From Otis tarda (Eukaryota; Chordata; Aves; Otidiformes; Otididae), in contig CM048553.1 in the NCBI GenBank assembly GCA_026413225.1, positions 143,166,690 through 143,230,689 of the forward strand: DNA of 64,000 nucleotides. The letters run 5' to 3'. The translations under genes were made by a program, and so were the position numbers. Within the stretch, counting starts at the first letter, position 1; each line of letters opens with the position of its first letter. Below are positions 11,401 to 26,400 of the stretch, one piece after another. The notes below the pieces were generated by a model. That model saw only the letters and a list, made by a program, of their open reading frames with translations. It did not search any database and was not told the origin of the DNA.

Positions 11401-14400
11401 CCACTGGAGCTGGAGGGGCGATTTAAAAGCTGATGTTTATCATCACATTGGCAATGAATTTATTAGCTGAGCTTTAGTTATGTTGGAAAAAAAAAATTAA
11501 GCAGAGAGCCTTTCCATTTTCTACTCATATGGAAAACCAAGCGCACTTCCTCACGGGTGGTTTTCTGACACTACGTGGACTTGCTCGGGTACCCCTTGGC
11601 CATTATTGCTACGTAATTTACAAAGAGTGCCAGGTTTGGACAGTTAAATACTGGCCCTGTTAAAACTTTTTATTCAGAACAGCAGGGTAGGTAGAAGGCT
11701 CTGCGTGCAGGTAGACCTTGTGGGTCTCACTCACAGTTCATCTCTCCTCATAAAACCAAGTCCAACCAGTAAAGTGCTGGTGTAATTTCCTTATGTTTGT
11801 TGCAGGACCAGAACTTTGCACAACAAAGAAAAGAAATGCAATGGATTTTCTCTGTAATTGTGGCCAAAGGAAAAAAAAAATAACAAAACTTCAGCTAGCA
11901 GTCAAAAAATCTTGGGTAACAAATGTATTTGTATAGTTAAGCATGACACCAAACCCTACCCAGGACAGAACTTGAGTTTTGAGAATATTAGTTTAATGAA
12001 GAAAATAATGTGTTTAACTATGCTTACGTATAGTATGAACTTACGGTCTTCGTAGTGTTTATCAGAACTAATTCAAGATTTTTAATTTCATTAAGCTTAA
12101 TTGAGCATATTGCACTTTCAGTAGATTTCAGCAATATCCAATTAAGATACCTGTATTTGTACAATGCTGCTAGACAAACATGTCGGGTATGTGTGTACCA
12201 CCACTCATAGTCTGTATTTAAAATACCTGCATTTATCACCTTCCGCATCTCAGGCCGAGAGTCTGTGGCAAATGTTTGTGCCCACTCTTCACACGTCTTG
12301 ATTTATCTTTTCGCGCGCAACAGTCCCTGAAGTCTCATCTCCAAAGCATCTTTCCTTTTCTGATGCGAATGTTGAGATGTGGTCCCTTGCCTTTCCCCTG
12401 GGCCCTTCTCTGGGGCTGGCCAGGTCGCCCCTTTCCACGGAAAAGAGGGAGCTGCTCCCTGGGGTGAAATGTGCTGTCCTTCAGTACTCTGTCTTTCCCT
12501 GCCTTCAACAATGAAGTGAACTGCAGAATATTGCCAGTAGACTGCAGGATAGGCTTCAGAGGGCATTTTTAATCTTTTGGCATGCTAATAAACACTATGA
12601 TTGAAACCATACATTTTTAAAACAGTGAAAATAACATAAATTATACTAAACATGTTTAGATATTCTTTAAAGATTTTTTTTCTGTCATTCCAGAATAGTT
12701 GTCTTTTCAGTCCTGATTATTAGTTACAATAATTGCATTAATCCTGTGTGAAATCAGAGCATTGATTTGTTTTGTTCTGGTCTGTTTTCTTTACTTCTCT
12801 AGGAAACACTTAACTTACTCCTCAGTTGAGATCTGTGTGTGTTTAAAACTGTTCGCTGGTTCAAAGAAATATGAAATAGATGGAACTATGTAGAGGAATA
12901 TCTGTTAATTTAAGGATAACTGGAACGATTTATTTAGTTTGTGCTGGCAAGTTGTTTAAACAGAAGTGTTAAAAGAATGTATACTGTTTTTTTTTATGTG
13001 TTGTGTTGATTTACATTATCTGATCCTATTTAGATATAGGCTACACTTAAAAATATGTTTCATATAACTCCAGTGAAAAAATAGAGGTGTAATTCTTATG
13101 CACTTTTTATGGAGCTGAGTTTCTGCTACCTGAGATTTCAGACGCATCAGGTTACAGAGGGAGTGACAGGCATGACAGCTAAACTCCTTCCCCAAGTGCT
13201 CTCACTGAGATTAGAAAGGAAAAAATGTGATGGGATTCTTTGATGGCGAGTCACCTCTGCACTCAAATTGGAATTTGTTCTCTTCTGAGTGCTTCTATGG
13301 AATTATTTATGTACCACCAGTGTCCTCAAGTGGTACATGCGCTCCCATGTTCACGTACTTAATGCTCTTTAACAGCTTAATCTGAAAAAGATAGATATTA
13401 AACCCACTTCATAATTATCCATCCTCAAGATGTAGTTATTTCTACGTATGATAGATGGGTTAAAAAAAGATAACCTACTACAGAGGTGCTTTTGCATTTC
13501 CCACTTAATCACATTTTTAATACAAATAGAAAATCTGACCTGTTGAGGCATTTATTTATCATACTATCTGGAAGACTTTTGTTCTTTAACTGCTGAAATG
13601 GATACACTGGTCCATAGGTTTATCTTTGGGTAAGACAGAATATGAGTCCTGTCAAGTTCAGAAGTAACTGAATAGTAAGTAACTCAATACAATGCATTAA
13701 TAAGAATAATTTTTAAAACTGTTTTTGAACATGATGATTGAGAAGATCCATTTGAGTGTCAGTTGATTAACGAAGGAGAGTTCTTAAGCCCTGGCCTCCA
13801 AGCTGTAACGTACCGAAGAAGTGGGCTGCGGAAGGGCTGCAGTTGGCTGCAAGTTTTCCAGTTGGTAGCCATGAACTTGCCATGGGTAGGCCTGAACTTG
13901 CCATGATCGGCCAGGTTTGCAGCACAGGGAGCTGCTATTCACTGTAGCATTTCCTACTTGCTGATCGGTTAGACAAGTCCGTCAAGTTTAATCACATTTG
14001 TTATTTTTAAAGGAGTTTATTATTCTTAATTGTGTCTAGTAAAAGGTATTGAAAAGTCAGGTTTTTCATCGACAGTTTGTTTCTGGCATGTGTGCATGTG
14101 CACACACAGAACTAACATGTCATATGGTACCAGAGCAAATTATGTGTCAAGGTTATTAAAGGGTGTCTTTTGCATTTTTTTGTTAGATTCATTGATGATA
14201 AAGTGTACAGCCTGCATAGTAAAGTGAGAATTGGCATCAAATAATGCTTAGAACAGATTTAAATTACATAGAAATTGTTGAATTGTGTGGGGACAGTGGG
14301 CAAATCAGTACCTAACCAAATGCTCTTGAAGCATCCTAAGCCTCATAATTTGTCTGAAATTCTGGCTTTGTTGAAATCAAAGGAAATTTTGTTATTAAAT

Positions 14401-17400
14401 TGAGAAGACCAGGGAATTTCCAATTTAAATGTGTATGGCATCCTTTTAGATGTATGGGTGGTCATAGTGCAAAATTTCATGCACATAATATGTTTAAAAG
14501 TAGTGGATATTTAGTCTGCTAAGCTTTCCTGTGGACAACTGGAAAATGTGCTAGAGCAAGTGAGTTCTTACGTACAAGAAGGTTACTGGAGAAGAATTAG
14601 AGTTGTCCACCATGCACTGAGAAATGGAGAGGCTTCGATCGCGTGTGGTCACTGGAAAGCCTACGTCTGTTTTTATGAGTGGGACTGTTAACTTGGTGCC
14701 TCCTCAAATTACGCTGTGTTTATTGTTTGCTGTAATAAATTTGCACTGCAGTTTCCTTTTTATTCTCTATTTATATTCACTTCTGATTTGCGTTTACGCT
14801 GAGGTGTTGATATAAACTGCTAAACAGCAGGTTGCCAGGAGTGCAGTCGCGGCAAGATCTGCGTGCCGAACTATGCCCTCTAGAAGGGAGTATATTTCAA
14901 TTTAGCGTCTTCTTTTGTCAAAGTTTTTGGGTGGCAGTGAAGCTGTGAGATTCAACAGGAAAGTCAAATGCTTTGCAGGTGCTGAAGACAATTCAAGAGA
15001 TAATTTATGATAATTTAAGACACAAATTAATTCAGAAAGAACTGGAAAGCATCTTGGTCTCCCAGTATGTTAGAAAAACAAAAGGCAATTGAAAAAAAAA
15101 AAAAGGAAAGAAAAAAGCCACAGAATGTTCTTCAGTCCAAGACAATCATGCCAAAAATAGCAAGAATTAGTTGTGTTAGCTGAAGAGAAGATACATTACA
15201 GTTTTGCATATTAATGTCTACCGAAAGAAGTCTCTGAGTGTTGCTGCAGGAGTTCAGTGGGAACAGAGGCGCAGGCTCCTGTCATTTGGCTGATGACTGT
15301 TGGGGAAACTTGCTGGAGGGGTTATTCGATCCCACACAGATACCAGCAGGAGTGTTGCCATTGATGCTGGTGAGGGAAGGATCAGGACTTATTTAAATGT
15401 ATGCTGAATGGCTCTGTTGAGCACTGTTACTGGCTTCAGTGGCATTTCTCACCGATTAATCATGCTTGTTGGTAGAGCTGGAATAAAGCTCAGCAGTTCC
15501 TGGATTCTGTTCCTGTGGTTAGGCCGCCAGATCGCACTGTCCCTCCGGAGGTCCCAGTAGACAATAACAAGCAGACAATAATTTAACCAGAAATAGAAAA
15601 TGGGGGAAGTAGTAACAATAAATTCATTAACACAGTAATTATTACAGTGAAGAGAATCCTGCACATGAAGTAGTTATGCTTGAAAATTATCCTCTTTAAA
15701 AGAGTAAAGTAATAGTAGGAGTATCAGGCAATGAAGAAAATGAAAATAACTACATCTTCTTGGGGGAATTGGCCTACTTTTTGGCCTTGGTGGTAAAGAT
15801 GACCTTGTTTACGTGGAATGTTCATATGCAGAGCCAAGGTGGAATATGAAAGAAGGGTATACTGCCCTGTGGTAGGGTATCCACTGTAAAAGATGGAGCT
15901 TTGAAGACCTTGGCTTGATTGATGGTAACACACCAGAGGTTGTCTGCTGGAAATCTCGTATGACAGTGGGGCGGCTCATCTTAGAGGATAAAAATATCTC
16001 CGAATATGGAATAATAATCATTCCGTGCAGAATCTGTATGACATTTAAGTATATGGTCAATAATTTTTTATGTTTGGTGCTAGGGCACTGCTCAGGGGCT
16101 GAGCTGAGCCCTATCAGTGTGGTGGGGCTGGGTCTCTCCCACTTCTGCAGGTCCTCAGGCTGACTCCGAGGTGGAGACAGTACAGAAGTCATTTCCAGCA
16201 GTTTGCATCTCTCTTTCGGTCCCAAGTGTTTTTTACCAGTTAGGCTCGGGTACTATACTGGTGAAGTAGATAGAGATGCCAAGACAGATAAGACCTTTTA
16301 AAAAAGAAGCACAGAAAAACTATACTGTTGCTGGTGAAGTAGAGTGTGGCAAACAAAACACATGTATTCTGGGAAACATCTGGAAAATCAACAGAAAAGT
16401 AGAAGAGACTGCAGAAGGCTTGACATTCAAAGTACAATATACTTCAACCTGCCTGTTTGATATAGATGCCCAACAGAGTTTTAAAGCTGTATTTCTCTTA
16501 CATTTCTTGTATTTCTCTTCTGAGCTGATAGTTACACTGCAGCACGTACCTGAATAGCTAACTGATAACTCAGGTATGGCTATAACAGCAGCAGTGACAC
16601 TACTGTGTATGACAGGTTTAATCTCTGGTGATACCTACATAAACCTGAAAAAAAAATTATCTATCTCACTCATATCTACATGCTGTACTTGTAATTTTTC
16701 AATGGCAAGGTCAACAGTGTGATCAGAGCAGCAGCATGCTGCGTTGCTGGTGTTTCAATTGGAGAGGTAAATGTTTAACAGCAGTAGTTTGAAAATTGGT
16801 CACTACAGTGTGAAATTTGCTCAGAGTTTTGGGAACTGTGCTTATTTAAATAATGATATTTGCATAGTATCATTCTTCATCTTAGGCAGAGCTAGGAGGA
16901 AGAGCTGTTTCTAATTTGTGTAATCTCAGTAGCCATCCAACTACTTGGCACCATCTATCTCATTAAGCTCTAATAGAGGGTGTTGAATTGTTTCAACACA
17001 TCATTCAGAAATGCTGCACAGATCCATTGGTCTATGCAGTGACCCTAGCTGTACTGAAAAATATCAAGGTTGGGTTAAAGAAATGGTGTTACTGTCCTTA
17101 TTGCATATTTATAAAGTTTCTCTCAATTCATGTAATTCCTCAACATACACACTCTTCACTGTTTAAGAAGTTTTAATCTGCTCTTGCATGGAATAATTGT
17201 TATTAATAAGTGCATAAAAGTGCTGTACATCCAGAAAATTGAATGTACATATAAACATAAAAACATTATCACTCAAAACTGCAGTGATGGTTTCTTTTTA
17301 CTTCAGATAGTCATCCTTTGTCATTGGCAAAATCAAAGACACTTGTGGTGAAGATGTGCACCTATTTAGTGATTCCTTCTGTAAATGGTACATAAAATTA

Positions 17401-20400
17401 GAATGTAATTCCACAAAATTGCTTGCTCTGTTTTTTCAGGATTTTAATAGCTTGGGGATGAGACTGATTTCGCACTACTTTGCACTTGTTTAGTCATGTA
17501 GATTGTTGTACAGGATAGAATCATAGAATCATAGAATGGTTAGAGTTGGAAGGGACCTTCAAAGGTCATCTAGTCCAACCCCCCTGCAAGAGCAGGGACA
17601 TCCCTGACTAGATCAGGTTGCTCAGAGCCTCATCCAGCCTGGCCTTGAACACTTCCAGGGATGGGGCATCCACCACCTCTCTGGGCAACCTGTTCCAGTG
17701 CTCTACAACTCTCATTGTAAAAAATTTTTTTCTAATATCAATCTAAACCTAGCTCCTTCTAATTTAAACCCATTACCCCTTGTCCTATCACAACAGGCCC
17801 TACTGAACAGTTTCTCCCCATCTTTCCTGTAGGCCCCCTTGAGGTATTGGAAGACTGCTATCAGGTCTCCCCGGAGCCTCCTCTTCTCCAGGCTGAACAG
17901 CCCCAACTCTCTCAGCCTGTCCTCATAGGAGAGGTGCTCCAGCCCTTTGATCATCTTGGTGGCCCTCCTCTGGACCCTTTCCAACTGGTCCATGTCCTTC
18001 TTGTGTTGGGGGCTCCAGAACTGGACACAGTATTCCAGGTGGGGTCTCACCAGGGCAGAGTAGAGGGGCAGAATCACCTCCCTCGACCTGCTGGCCACGC
18101 TCCTCTTGATGCAGCCCAGGATGCGGTTGGCCTTCTGGGCCGCAAGGGCGCATTGCCGGCTCATGTTGAGCCTCTCGTCTACCAGCACTCCCAAGTCTTT
18201 CTCCTCAGGGCTGCTCTCAATCCATTCTCCGCCCAGCCTGTATTTGTGCCTGGGATTGCCACGACCCAGGTGCAGGACCTTGCACCTGGAGGAGGTACAA
18301 AGTGGATAGAAAATGCTACCATGCTGTTTTGACACATGCACAAAATATGCGCAAAGTCAGATCTATTATATTTGAATGGTAAGAACATGTGTCTGTGTGG
18401 AGATCCTAACTGGTCTAAATGAGGATTCCCGAAAAACTGTCCATTCAGGTCACTTGGCACGTGGGACATACAGCTGTGGCCTGCAAAGCCACGTGCTGCT
18501 TCATTGTCACATCTCTCTGTTCAGTTTTACAGCGATCGTACGAGGCTTTTGGCAGATGCATCCTCTGATCGCACTTAGAAAACCAATGATCGTGTCAGAA
18601 ACAGAAACAGAGGTTTCTGTAGAGGTGGTGGAAGAGCCTGAGCAGCTGCGTGCCGCTGTGTTCCCGATTCACGTCTCACTGTCAGGGGTTGTGCATTTCT
18701 AAATACCAGTAATAAGGATGACATTATTAATTCTGCATTTGATGTCTGCTGTTTTTATATTGCATCAGAACTAAACTTTTTTTTTTTTAATTCTGTATTT
18801 GAGCCACTTAGTGTGCAACAGGATTTTTCCAAGTTAGATTCAAACCTTTATGGATCTCTGGTTAGACTGGCTAGCCGAGGAGTAGTTTACTACCTCAGTA
18901 AATCTCAGTATAGCTGTTGACTTGGAAATATATCTTACACAAATTTCAAGAAAACATTCCTTCTTGGCCATGCAGTCATTAATTTCAAAAAATAGCATAA
19001 ACAGAATAGAGATGTCCTTGAGCCAAATAGGTGACTAAATAAGATGAAAACCAGTTTATTTTCTTACTGTGTATTACCATCAAGAACTGTAATCAACATC
19101 TATAAAAAAAATTATCCAACCAGGAGTCTGCATAGTCAGTTTGTTGTTATACAGTCAGAGCCAAGTAACCAAAAGAGAAGTGGAAATCACACCAGTGCTA
19201 ACATCTCTCATCCAGACAGCTGTGGTTATTTAGTTTTGCTTCCCTGGGATGGCTCCCAGTCCATTGGCTGTCTGTTATCAGAAGTAAAGTCTTTGTCAAG
19301 GCAATGTCCAAGCTGCAAATGTCCATGCTGTGGTTCTGTATATACTTAATTGGGATTTCCAGTCAGTGTTACATAGCACAGGTATTTAAAACAAACTCTA
19401 AGCTGTCAGAGGTGCCTGTTTTGTATGTAGCTTGTTCAGCAGTGATTCTGAATAAGGGGATACAGGAGTTTTAGGAACATTTAGTAATTACCCTATATGT
19501 GGAAAACCAGCTCGTGTTAACAAGTCAGGCTTGTAAAAATATTTCAAAACATTAAAAAAATGTTGAAGAGTTTGAACACGCAGACAAAAGCAGTTTTTAT
19601 TTTCTGATGCTCCTAAGAATTTGCTGAAGGGTCAGTTAGGACTGAAGAGTGGACATCAGCACAGCAGTGAAATTAAAGTGGCAGAATACAACTTTAAACA
19701 CATTAAAAAGTGGGAGAGAATAAGGAGCAGGTGCCTGCCTTAAACCACAGCATTGCCTGGGGGCAGTGTGTGGTACACGGCTTTACATCGTGTGGCCACA
19801 ACAGGCCAAGGGGATCTTTTCCAGATTGAACGCGCAACCAGCCTTACCATGAAAGGAAAATGAAGTGCAGATGAAGGGTGCTGCAATCTGGCCAAAACTT
19901 TATATGCCAGGAGCAACCGAGATTTGTGGTGGCTGCCTTTTGGGTCCTATATATGGAGATTCATCAAGAATGGGACCCGAAAGCTTTTGTACCAGCCTTT
20001 GACCAGAAGCTCAAGCCACAGTTTTGAAGCTGCTTATTTCATTCAGTTCCCTCTTTCACTTTTTCTTAGGTGCTGCCTTAAATAACCGTAATTAACCATG
20101 TTTCCAGTATGGCCAGAGGAAAGAGAGAGAAGGAAACACAAAGGCACAGAATGAGAGTGAAGAAGTATTTCTTGACTGAAAATAAACAACTAGTGAGGCC
20201 TCCCAAAAAGTTTAAAAATGCATAGCGCAAACTGAGGTTCTCAGGCCAGGCTCCCTCAGACTTTCCAAACCTGGCTGCTCCCATACTGAAGAGCTTCCCT
20301 ACTGAAGGCAGCTCTGCTTTTGGGCTATCAAGGCAGGCCATTCCCATCCCAGTCAGAACTTCTCAAGTGTTTTACATTCAGATATTCCTTGGAGCAGGAA

Positions 20401-23400
20401 CTGGAACACAGATCTTCCTTTCTTCCTTACAAGTGAAGGGAAGCCCCTGGTTACAGTTTCTCCCTGGGCCTGCAAATGCTCTTTGGACTTCATAAATGCT
20501 GACAGCATGCACTATGAAAAACTTCATCAGAAGGACTGTAATGCAATGCTTCCTAAGCTGGTGGTTAGCACTGGCCTCCGAGACTCAGTGAGATGAGCTC
20601 AAAGCTTCTCCAACTGAGGTGACAGTGGAATCAGGACAGTCCCAAATCCTGCTTAAATTAGTAGATCCTAATCCCTGTCCTCTGCTTGGTGTCTGTGGGG
20701 GACACAAGGAAACAAACAACTCAGCTGTGGTTCCCAGCAGTGCTTCAACATGAGCTAAATGTGGCCAAAACCTGGCCTGTTCCAGAGACAGAACTGTGTG
20801 GCTGCAAGGGAATTTGAGACCTATCCTGTCCACCTTTTCATAGGTAGGATCTAATGTTCTTAGGCTATCTCTGATGGTTTTATCTAGCCTGTTCTTAACA
20901 TGCCCAGAGCAGATCTCTAGATACATGAAGAGCTTTACTCTTGAAAAATAGTCACTTAAAGGTAGCTTGTTCTCTTTGTGGATCTAATTGTTGAGTTCAA
21001 ATTAAAACACAGAAGTAGTCTTTATGTAGCCTTTTTGATGAGGTGGGGAAAGCAGAGAAGAGGCACCTCAAGCGCTTGAATGTGTTTCTGAAGCCACAGC
21101 TCCTCTGTACTCCATACGAGTCCAACCAGGAGATCACGTAGCACCTGGGGACTGGCCTAGCCAGCCTGCCCCGGCCTGCGCCGGCGATGTCCTCTCACAG
21201 GGCTCTGTGCCTGTTGGTGAGCGGTTGTTGGAAGCTCTTGCCGAGAGCAAGCTGAGAGCTCTTGCTCTCCCCACCTGAGGCAGATTTCATCTGGCTGGAT
21301 CCCAGATAACGGAGGGAAATCTGTTGCATTCACAGCAGTTTTCCACTTGTCCTCATCTGATACTGCAGATCGTATCAGTAGTGTTACACCCCACTCCAAG
21401 TTGTGGGAACAAATAATTCCATATGAAATTTAGAAAATGTGGCCTTTGGAGTCTATTTGCAGTAACCATATTAGTTAAATTACCAGTGTGATTAACTGTA
21501 AGAATGAGTGTGTTTTCATAAATGCCAAAGCAATTATTTCTGGTAATTTATTCCACTCCTTACAATATGGCCGCAAGAATCTGAACTTGTTTTTTTCACA
21601 TAATATATTCCATATTTTGTGATGGGGACTTGAGAGAAATTTCTTCTTTCTAGGGCAATTAGATTATACTAACTTGGAGAACATTTTCAATGTTCTTTAT
21701 TGGAGTTTAGTAAACTGTGAGTAAAATGATTTTCGGTGTAGGTGGTCAGCAACATACTTAACAAAATACACCAGCAGACTCTTGTTTCTGCATCCTTTCA
21801 TTTGGTAGGACTAAATGTGCATGAGGTGAGTGTATATGTATAAATACTTCATGATTGTAAAACCAACCCCCGCTTTTACACTGGCACCAGTTACATCTTT
21901 ACTTCTGCATTAGTGGCAGATGCATTCCCAAGTTAGTCATCTAGCTAGGGATTAGCATCACCTCAACTGGGCTCACACAGCTGTGTGTTTGTTTTCACAA
22001 ATGTTTTTTGGGAAATGATCTGCCTTAAAAGAAAAAGAACAACTTTAAAACATACTGTTGTTTTGTTCCTTTTGGGCTGGATCCAGTACAGAACACAGCC
22101 ACACAAGTAGTTGAATCAGCACAACTGAGGAGGTTTTAATTTCTAGGCAGAGATGAGGGAAACCAGTTTGGATTTACTGGAGTGGTAAGACCTTCAACCA
22201 GACTTTCCACCAGCTACAGCCTGGAAGTACGGCACCAAAGGCCATTTCTTTGAGTTGACATTTTTCATTGCTACTTGCAACCTTTTAAGTATTTTAATGC
22301 TGAATTTATGAAACAAATTATAGATTATATCAATACTGTCTTACTTTTAAGTTATTTGGGGAATTGTGGGATTATATTTTATTTATTATGTTTTTGCAGG
22401 GACCAATGTATTGCTAGGATTGTGGGCAATTGAGTGTAGGTATTTCTCATGCATATTATTACATATTAGTTTAGCCAAGCTTAAACTGAAAGAGTATCAT
22501 CTCTAAAGCAGTGGCTCAGGGGTCACGTCTGTGAACCAGGGCGTCTTCTGACTTCTATTTCAAATTGCCATTTTGCTGTTAAATCTTCAGTTCTTATTTC
22601 AAGAAGCATCAACATCATGATTAGGAGCCTTATTGCTGAAAGGTCAGATCTTTCTCTTCTGGGACCAGCAGAGAGCTCTGCCTGTTTCTATTGAAAGCTG
22701 GAAAATAGTTATTTACATAGCGTCCCTTTGGCCCTCCTTGAATTTAGTGTTAAAGTGAAAATAATTACTATTTACCACCCACACTTATACAAAAGTTGGC
22801 TATACTATGCATGCCTGACTTTCATGCTGTATCAAAGTTGTATCTTCTCAGCTGTCAGCCTGTCTTCGTGTGAACCAGAGCACTTATTCCAGTTAAAATA
22901 AATACGGGAAAATAAAACTGCTTAAAAATAAGATTCAGAGGGATGATAAGAACAACTGGTGAAACACATGTGCCAGTATGAAGTCTTGAATGGCAATTGT
23001 ACCAGTTCCACCTTGATTTCTCAGTAAATTGATGTGCAAGAGATGTCCTGGGTTTTTTTTTTCTGTGAATGTTCTGCTGGAGTAAAGGCATACAGACTTA
23101 CAATTCTAATTCAGAAAAAAAATCTCCGTTACTAATTAATAAAAGTTACTATATACTCCTTCACATATATGAAGATATGATATGAAAAGATTGAAGAATC
23201 ATGCGAGATGGAGGTGTTCTGTTAAATTTGCAAGAGAGAATTCATGTTGGCAACAATGAACCGAGAATGACCACCATTCAACAAGGCAGAACAAAAATGA
23301 ATGCTTACTAATCAAAAGAGCTCTTACAACAGAAAAGTAATATCCTGTAACAATACTTTGATGAAAAGTGCATGGGGCTTCAGGAGTTGTGTGCCTTTCA

Positions 23401-26400
23401 AATGTAACTGTGACACAGTGTACCTTTTCTACAAAACTATAGCACTTTTTTTTCAAGCAGTTTTGTGGGAGTATTTCTTTGAATTGAGTGGTTGGATTTT
23501 AGAACAACTCTGGACCAACGCTGGAAGACAGCTGCCAGCTTTCATTAGTTTAATATAAGTAGTGAAAGCAGCAGACACTTGGAACAGCACAACCCAATAG
23601 AAATGAACTTGTTGACTTCTGCCCTTCATTTTCCATATGTCATGTTAGCCTTGTATCTCTTTATTATTTGTATTTATTACACCAGATATTTATGATCATT
23701 TTCAGAAGTAGTTTTGACAAAGTAAAAAGATTATTTCACTCTGTTGGGTACTAAATTCATGTGAGTAGCTGAAATTCTAGAGCAAAATTAAAAGTTAGGG
23801 TCTTAAAGAATGTGTGGAAGGCTTGTAATAAGAAATGTGATTTGACTCAGTCATTGTACTGCTATAGACATGTATCACTAGTGCTAAATGTTGCAATGTT
23901 ATTAAATCTTTCTTGACAAGGGGACAGTGGGTTTTCAAGGTGGTTTGGATATCTATTTCTCACTTCATTGAAATTCCCATGTTCTTTATCTGACCTCATA
24001 TTCCCCCTGACTGGAGGGCCTGGGGTATGCTCCTGGGAGACTTCAGCCCACCCTGCAGCCTGTAGGACAGAAGGATACTGAGTGGGGACATTGAAATCGG
24101 TGCCACTCTCCTATTCCCTGTCTGAGGGTGCAGATCCTCTTACTCCAAGCCAGCCCCTGTGCTCACACGTCTTCCTCAGGGTGTGAGGGTCCTTATCCCA
24201 GGACCATCTCCTCCCTTGGTCATTTCCTTTCTCAGATCCCTAGAGCTTCACCGACCCCGCAGGTCCAGCAGTTCTTCTGCCATCTGGTATGTGATGAGTC
24301 AGAGGTGGTGAAAAGGTGGCAGAGGCTTCAAATGACTGCAGAAGAGAGCTAGTCCCTAGATCTCCTAGAATCTTGGCTATTACTCTACCCTCAATATTTA
24401 AAAATTCTGATATAATTTGGTGTATGTACATTTACAGTTATCTCTCTTTTATGTTATTATCAGTAGATCATGCATCACTGTGCTGAAGTCAGGGAGTTTT
24501 ATCTGTTGAACAGATAAAAGAAACTGGAATACAGAATTCCCTGCACCTTTGCAGGGAACAGCATTTAAAATCAGAAATTATGTGGAGTGGACTGTCTTAT
24601 TCATGAAAGAAAAACTGAGGCTTCTATCCTACTCAGTTGGGTTTTTTTTGGTGGTGTTACTTAGTGGCTGAGGATCTTCCAGCAGAAGATCAAAATGATC
24701 AAAATTCCTACGCTAAAATGCTACTGTATTAGGTTTTGAGTATTTCTATCAGCTATTTGTCACTGCTGTTTTTACAACTAAAATTAAACTATGCAAGAAG
24801 GTACAAAAAATGTTACTCTTGTAGATGGCAATAAACACTCATACTGTGCATAAATCAATACTGTATTTTTTAGATGCTAAGGTAAAGCAGCTAGTGAAAT
24901 AAGAAAAGCGCAAATAGAGAAGAAAAAATGGGAAGGGTTCTTGATTTGTTGTTTACTGTCCTCACTAATGGATATCTCTAACTTGATTTATCAGATAATG
25001 ACCAAATTTTTTTTAATCAAATAAGTCATCGGAATTAGAACATTCCTCAGACACTGCAGGTTTTTACATAATGGTAACGTTTTAATTGAATTCCTAGGAG
25101 GGATGTATTAATCCAGAGAAAACATATTTTAAACACACTAGACTATGGATAGTGTAAATCTGGTTACCACCATGCGCAGAGTTGTGTTTTGCTCTGCTGC
25201 CTGCCCTTGGAAAGCAGGTGATCACAGAACTGAGGTCCTTTAAAAGAGATTTACAATGCTGCCTGCCTATTACTAAAAAAACAGTAATTTTAAAATGGAA
25301 GTCTTGGTACAGGTTTAGTTCCTGGCTTCGACTGTCTCTGCCACATGGAGCGGCGGTGTGCCGCCCATAGCAGTGCCCCGCAGAGATGCCCGGCTGGGAC
25401 AGCGCGGTGCGATGGGGGCTCCTCTTTTGTCTCCGCAGAAGCAGGGGGCAAGAAGCTGAGGAGCACTGTCCAGAGGAGCACTGAGACAGGGCTGGCTGTG
25501 GAGATGAGGAACTGGATGACCCGCCAAGCCAGCCGGGAGTCAACGGATGGGAGCATGAACAGCTACAGCTCCGAGGGAAAGTAAGCAGCAGTTATTACTG
25601 TGATTACCTGATGTTTCTCCATGAAACTGGCAGTTAGACAGAAGTGAGATGAGCGTGATTCTGATAGTCAGAATTCCCTTCGCAAACTGGTGTCATGGAC
25701 GGACCAAGCCTGTCTTCCCCTGTGACCAAAAGAATCTCCCGTTGTTGGTGCAGGCAGGATGAGGATTATTTCTGCAGTGCCGCGAGAAAGGCATGTGGTG
25801 GCCCAGAGCATCGGCATGCGGTGTGGCAGGAGGGCAAGCAGATGCAGTGCACTGGGTAAAACACAGAAAAGGACAGTTTCTTTTCTGAAAACTCCTCGCA
25901 TACATCTGTGCTTTGCAGAGCAAAGCGTTTCCGGGTGTCATTCACTGGTCTCAAGAGTTTTTCAAAGATTCTGCTAATTAATCCTGAAGAAATTATCTGG
26001 GCAGAAGTATGAGACTGTCATGGATAATGCTTTTCATTAAAGCCCAGGTCTGAGTGGTATGTCCAAGACATTGCCCAGAAAAATCTTAGATAGATTTATT
26101 AGTGATATTCACAGCACTGGAAAATACACCTGTGCTGGACAATACATCTTGCTTGTCCAAGTTGATGCACTATATGCACTTGAAATGGACATTTATTTAT
26201 GATTGGTCATTGCAAATCTCATTAGTTCTGGTTGCCTTGTAATGGGTCACAGATAATTTATGGGAAGAATGTGAATTTTAAGTTACTTTGGTCATTTGCC
26301 ACAATGGATTTCAGTTCCATTATTGAATAGATGTCATTCTCAAAGACATTTTTAACAAAATGTTTATAATGAATGCTGATTTTAAAAGGTGATTTTAAAA

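Noticed and set aside
15724..16225. 138-codon minus-strand frame in intron 1
   Set aside because: It starts at TTG, has no family motif, and lies in ordinary AT-rich intronic DNA with no supporting splice or polyadenylation context.
17847..18332. 161-codon + strand frame in the intron 1 CR1
   Set aside because: It is the antisense shadow of CR1 ORF2 on the minus strand.
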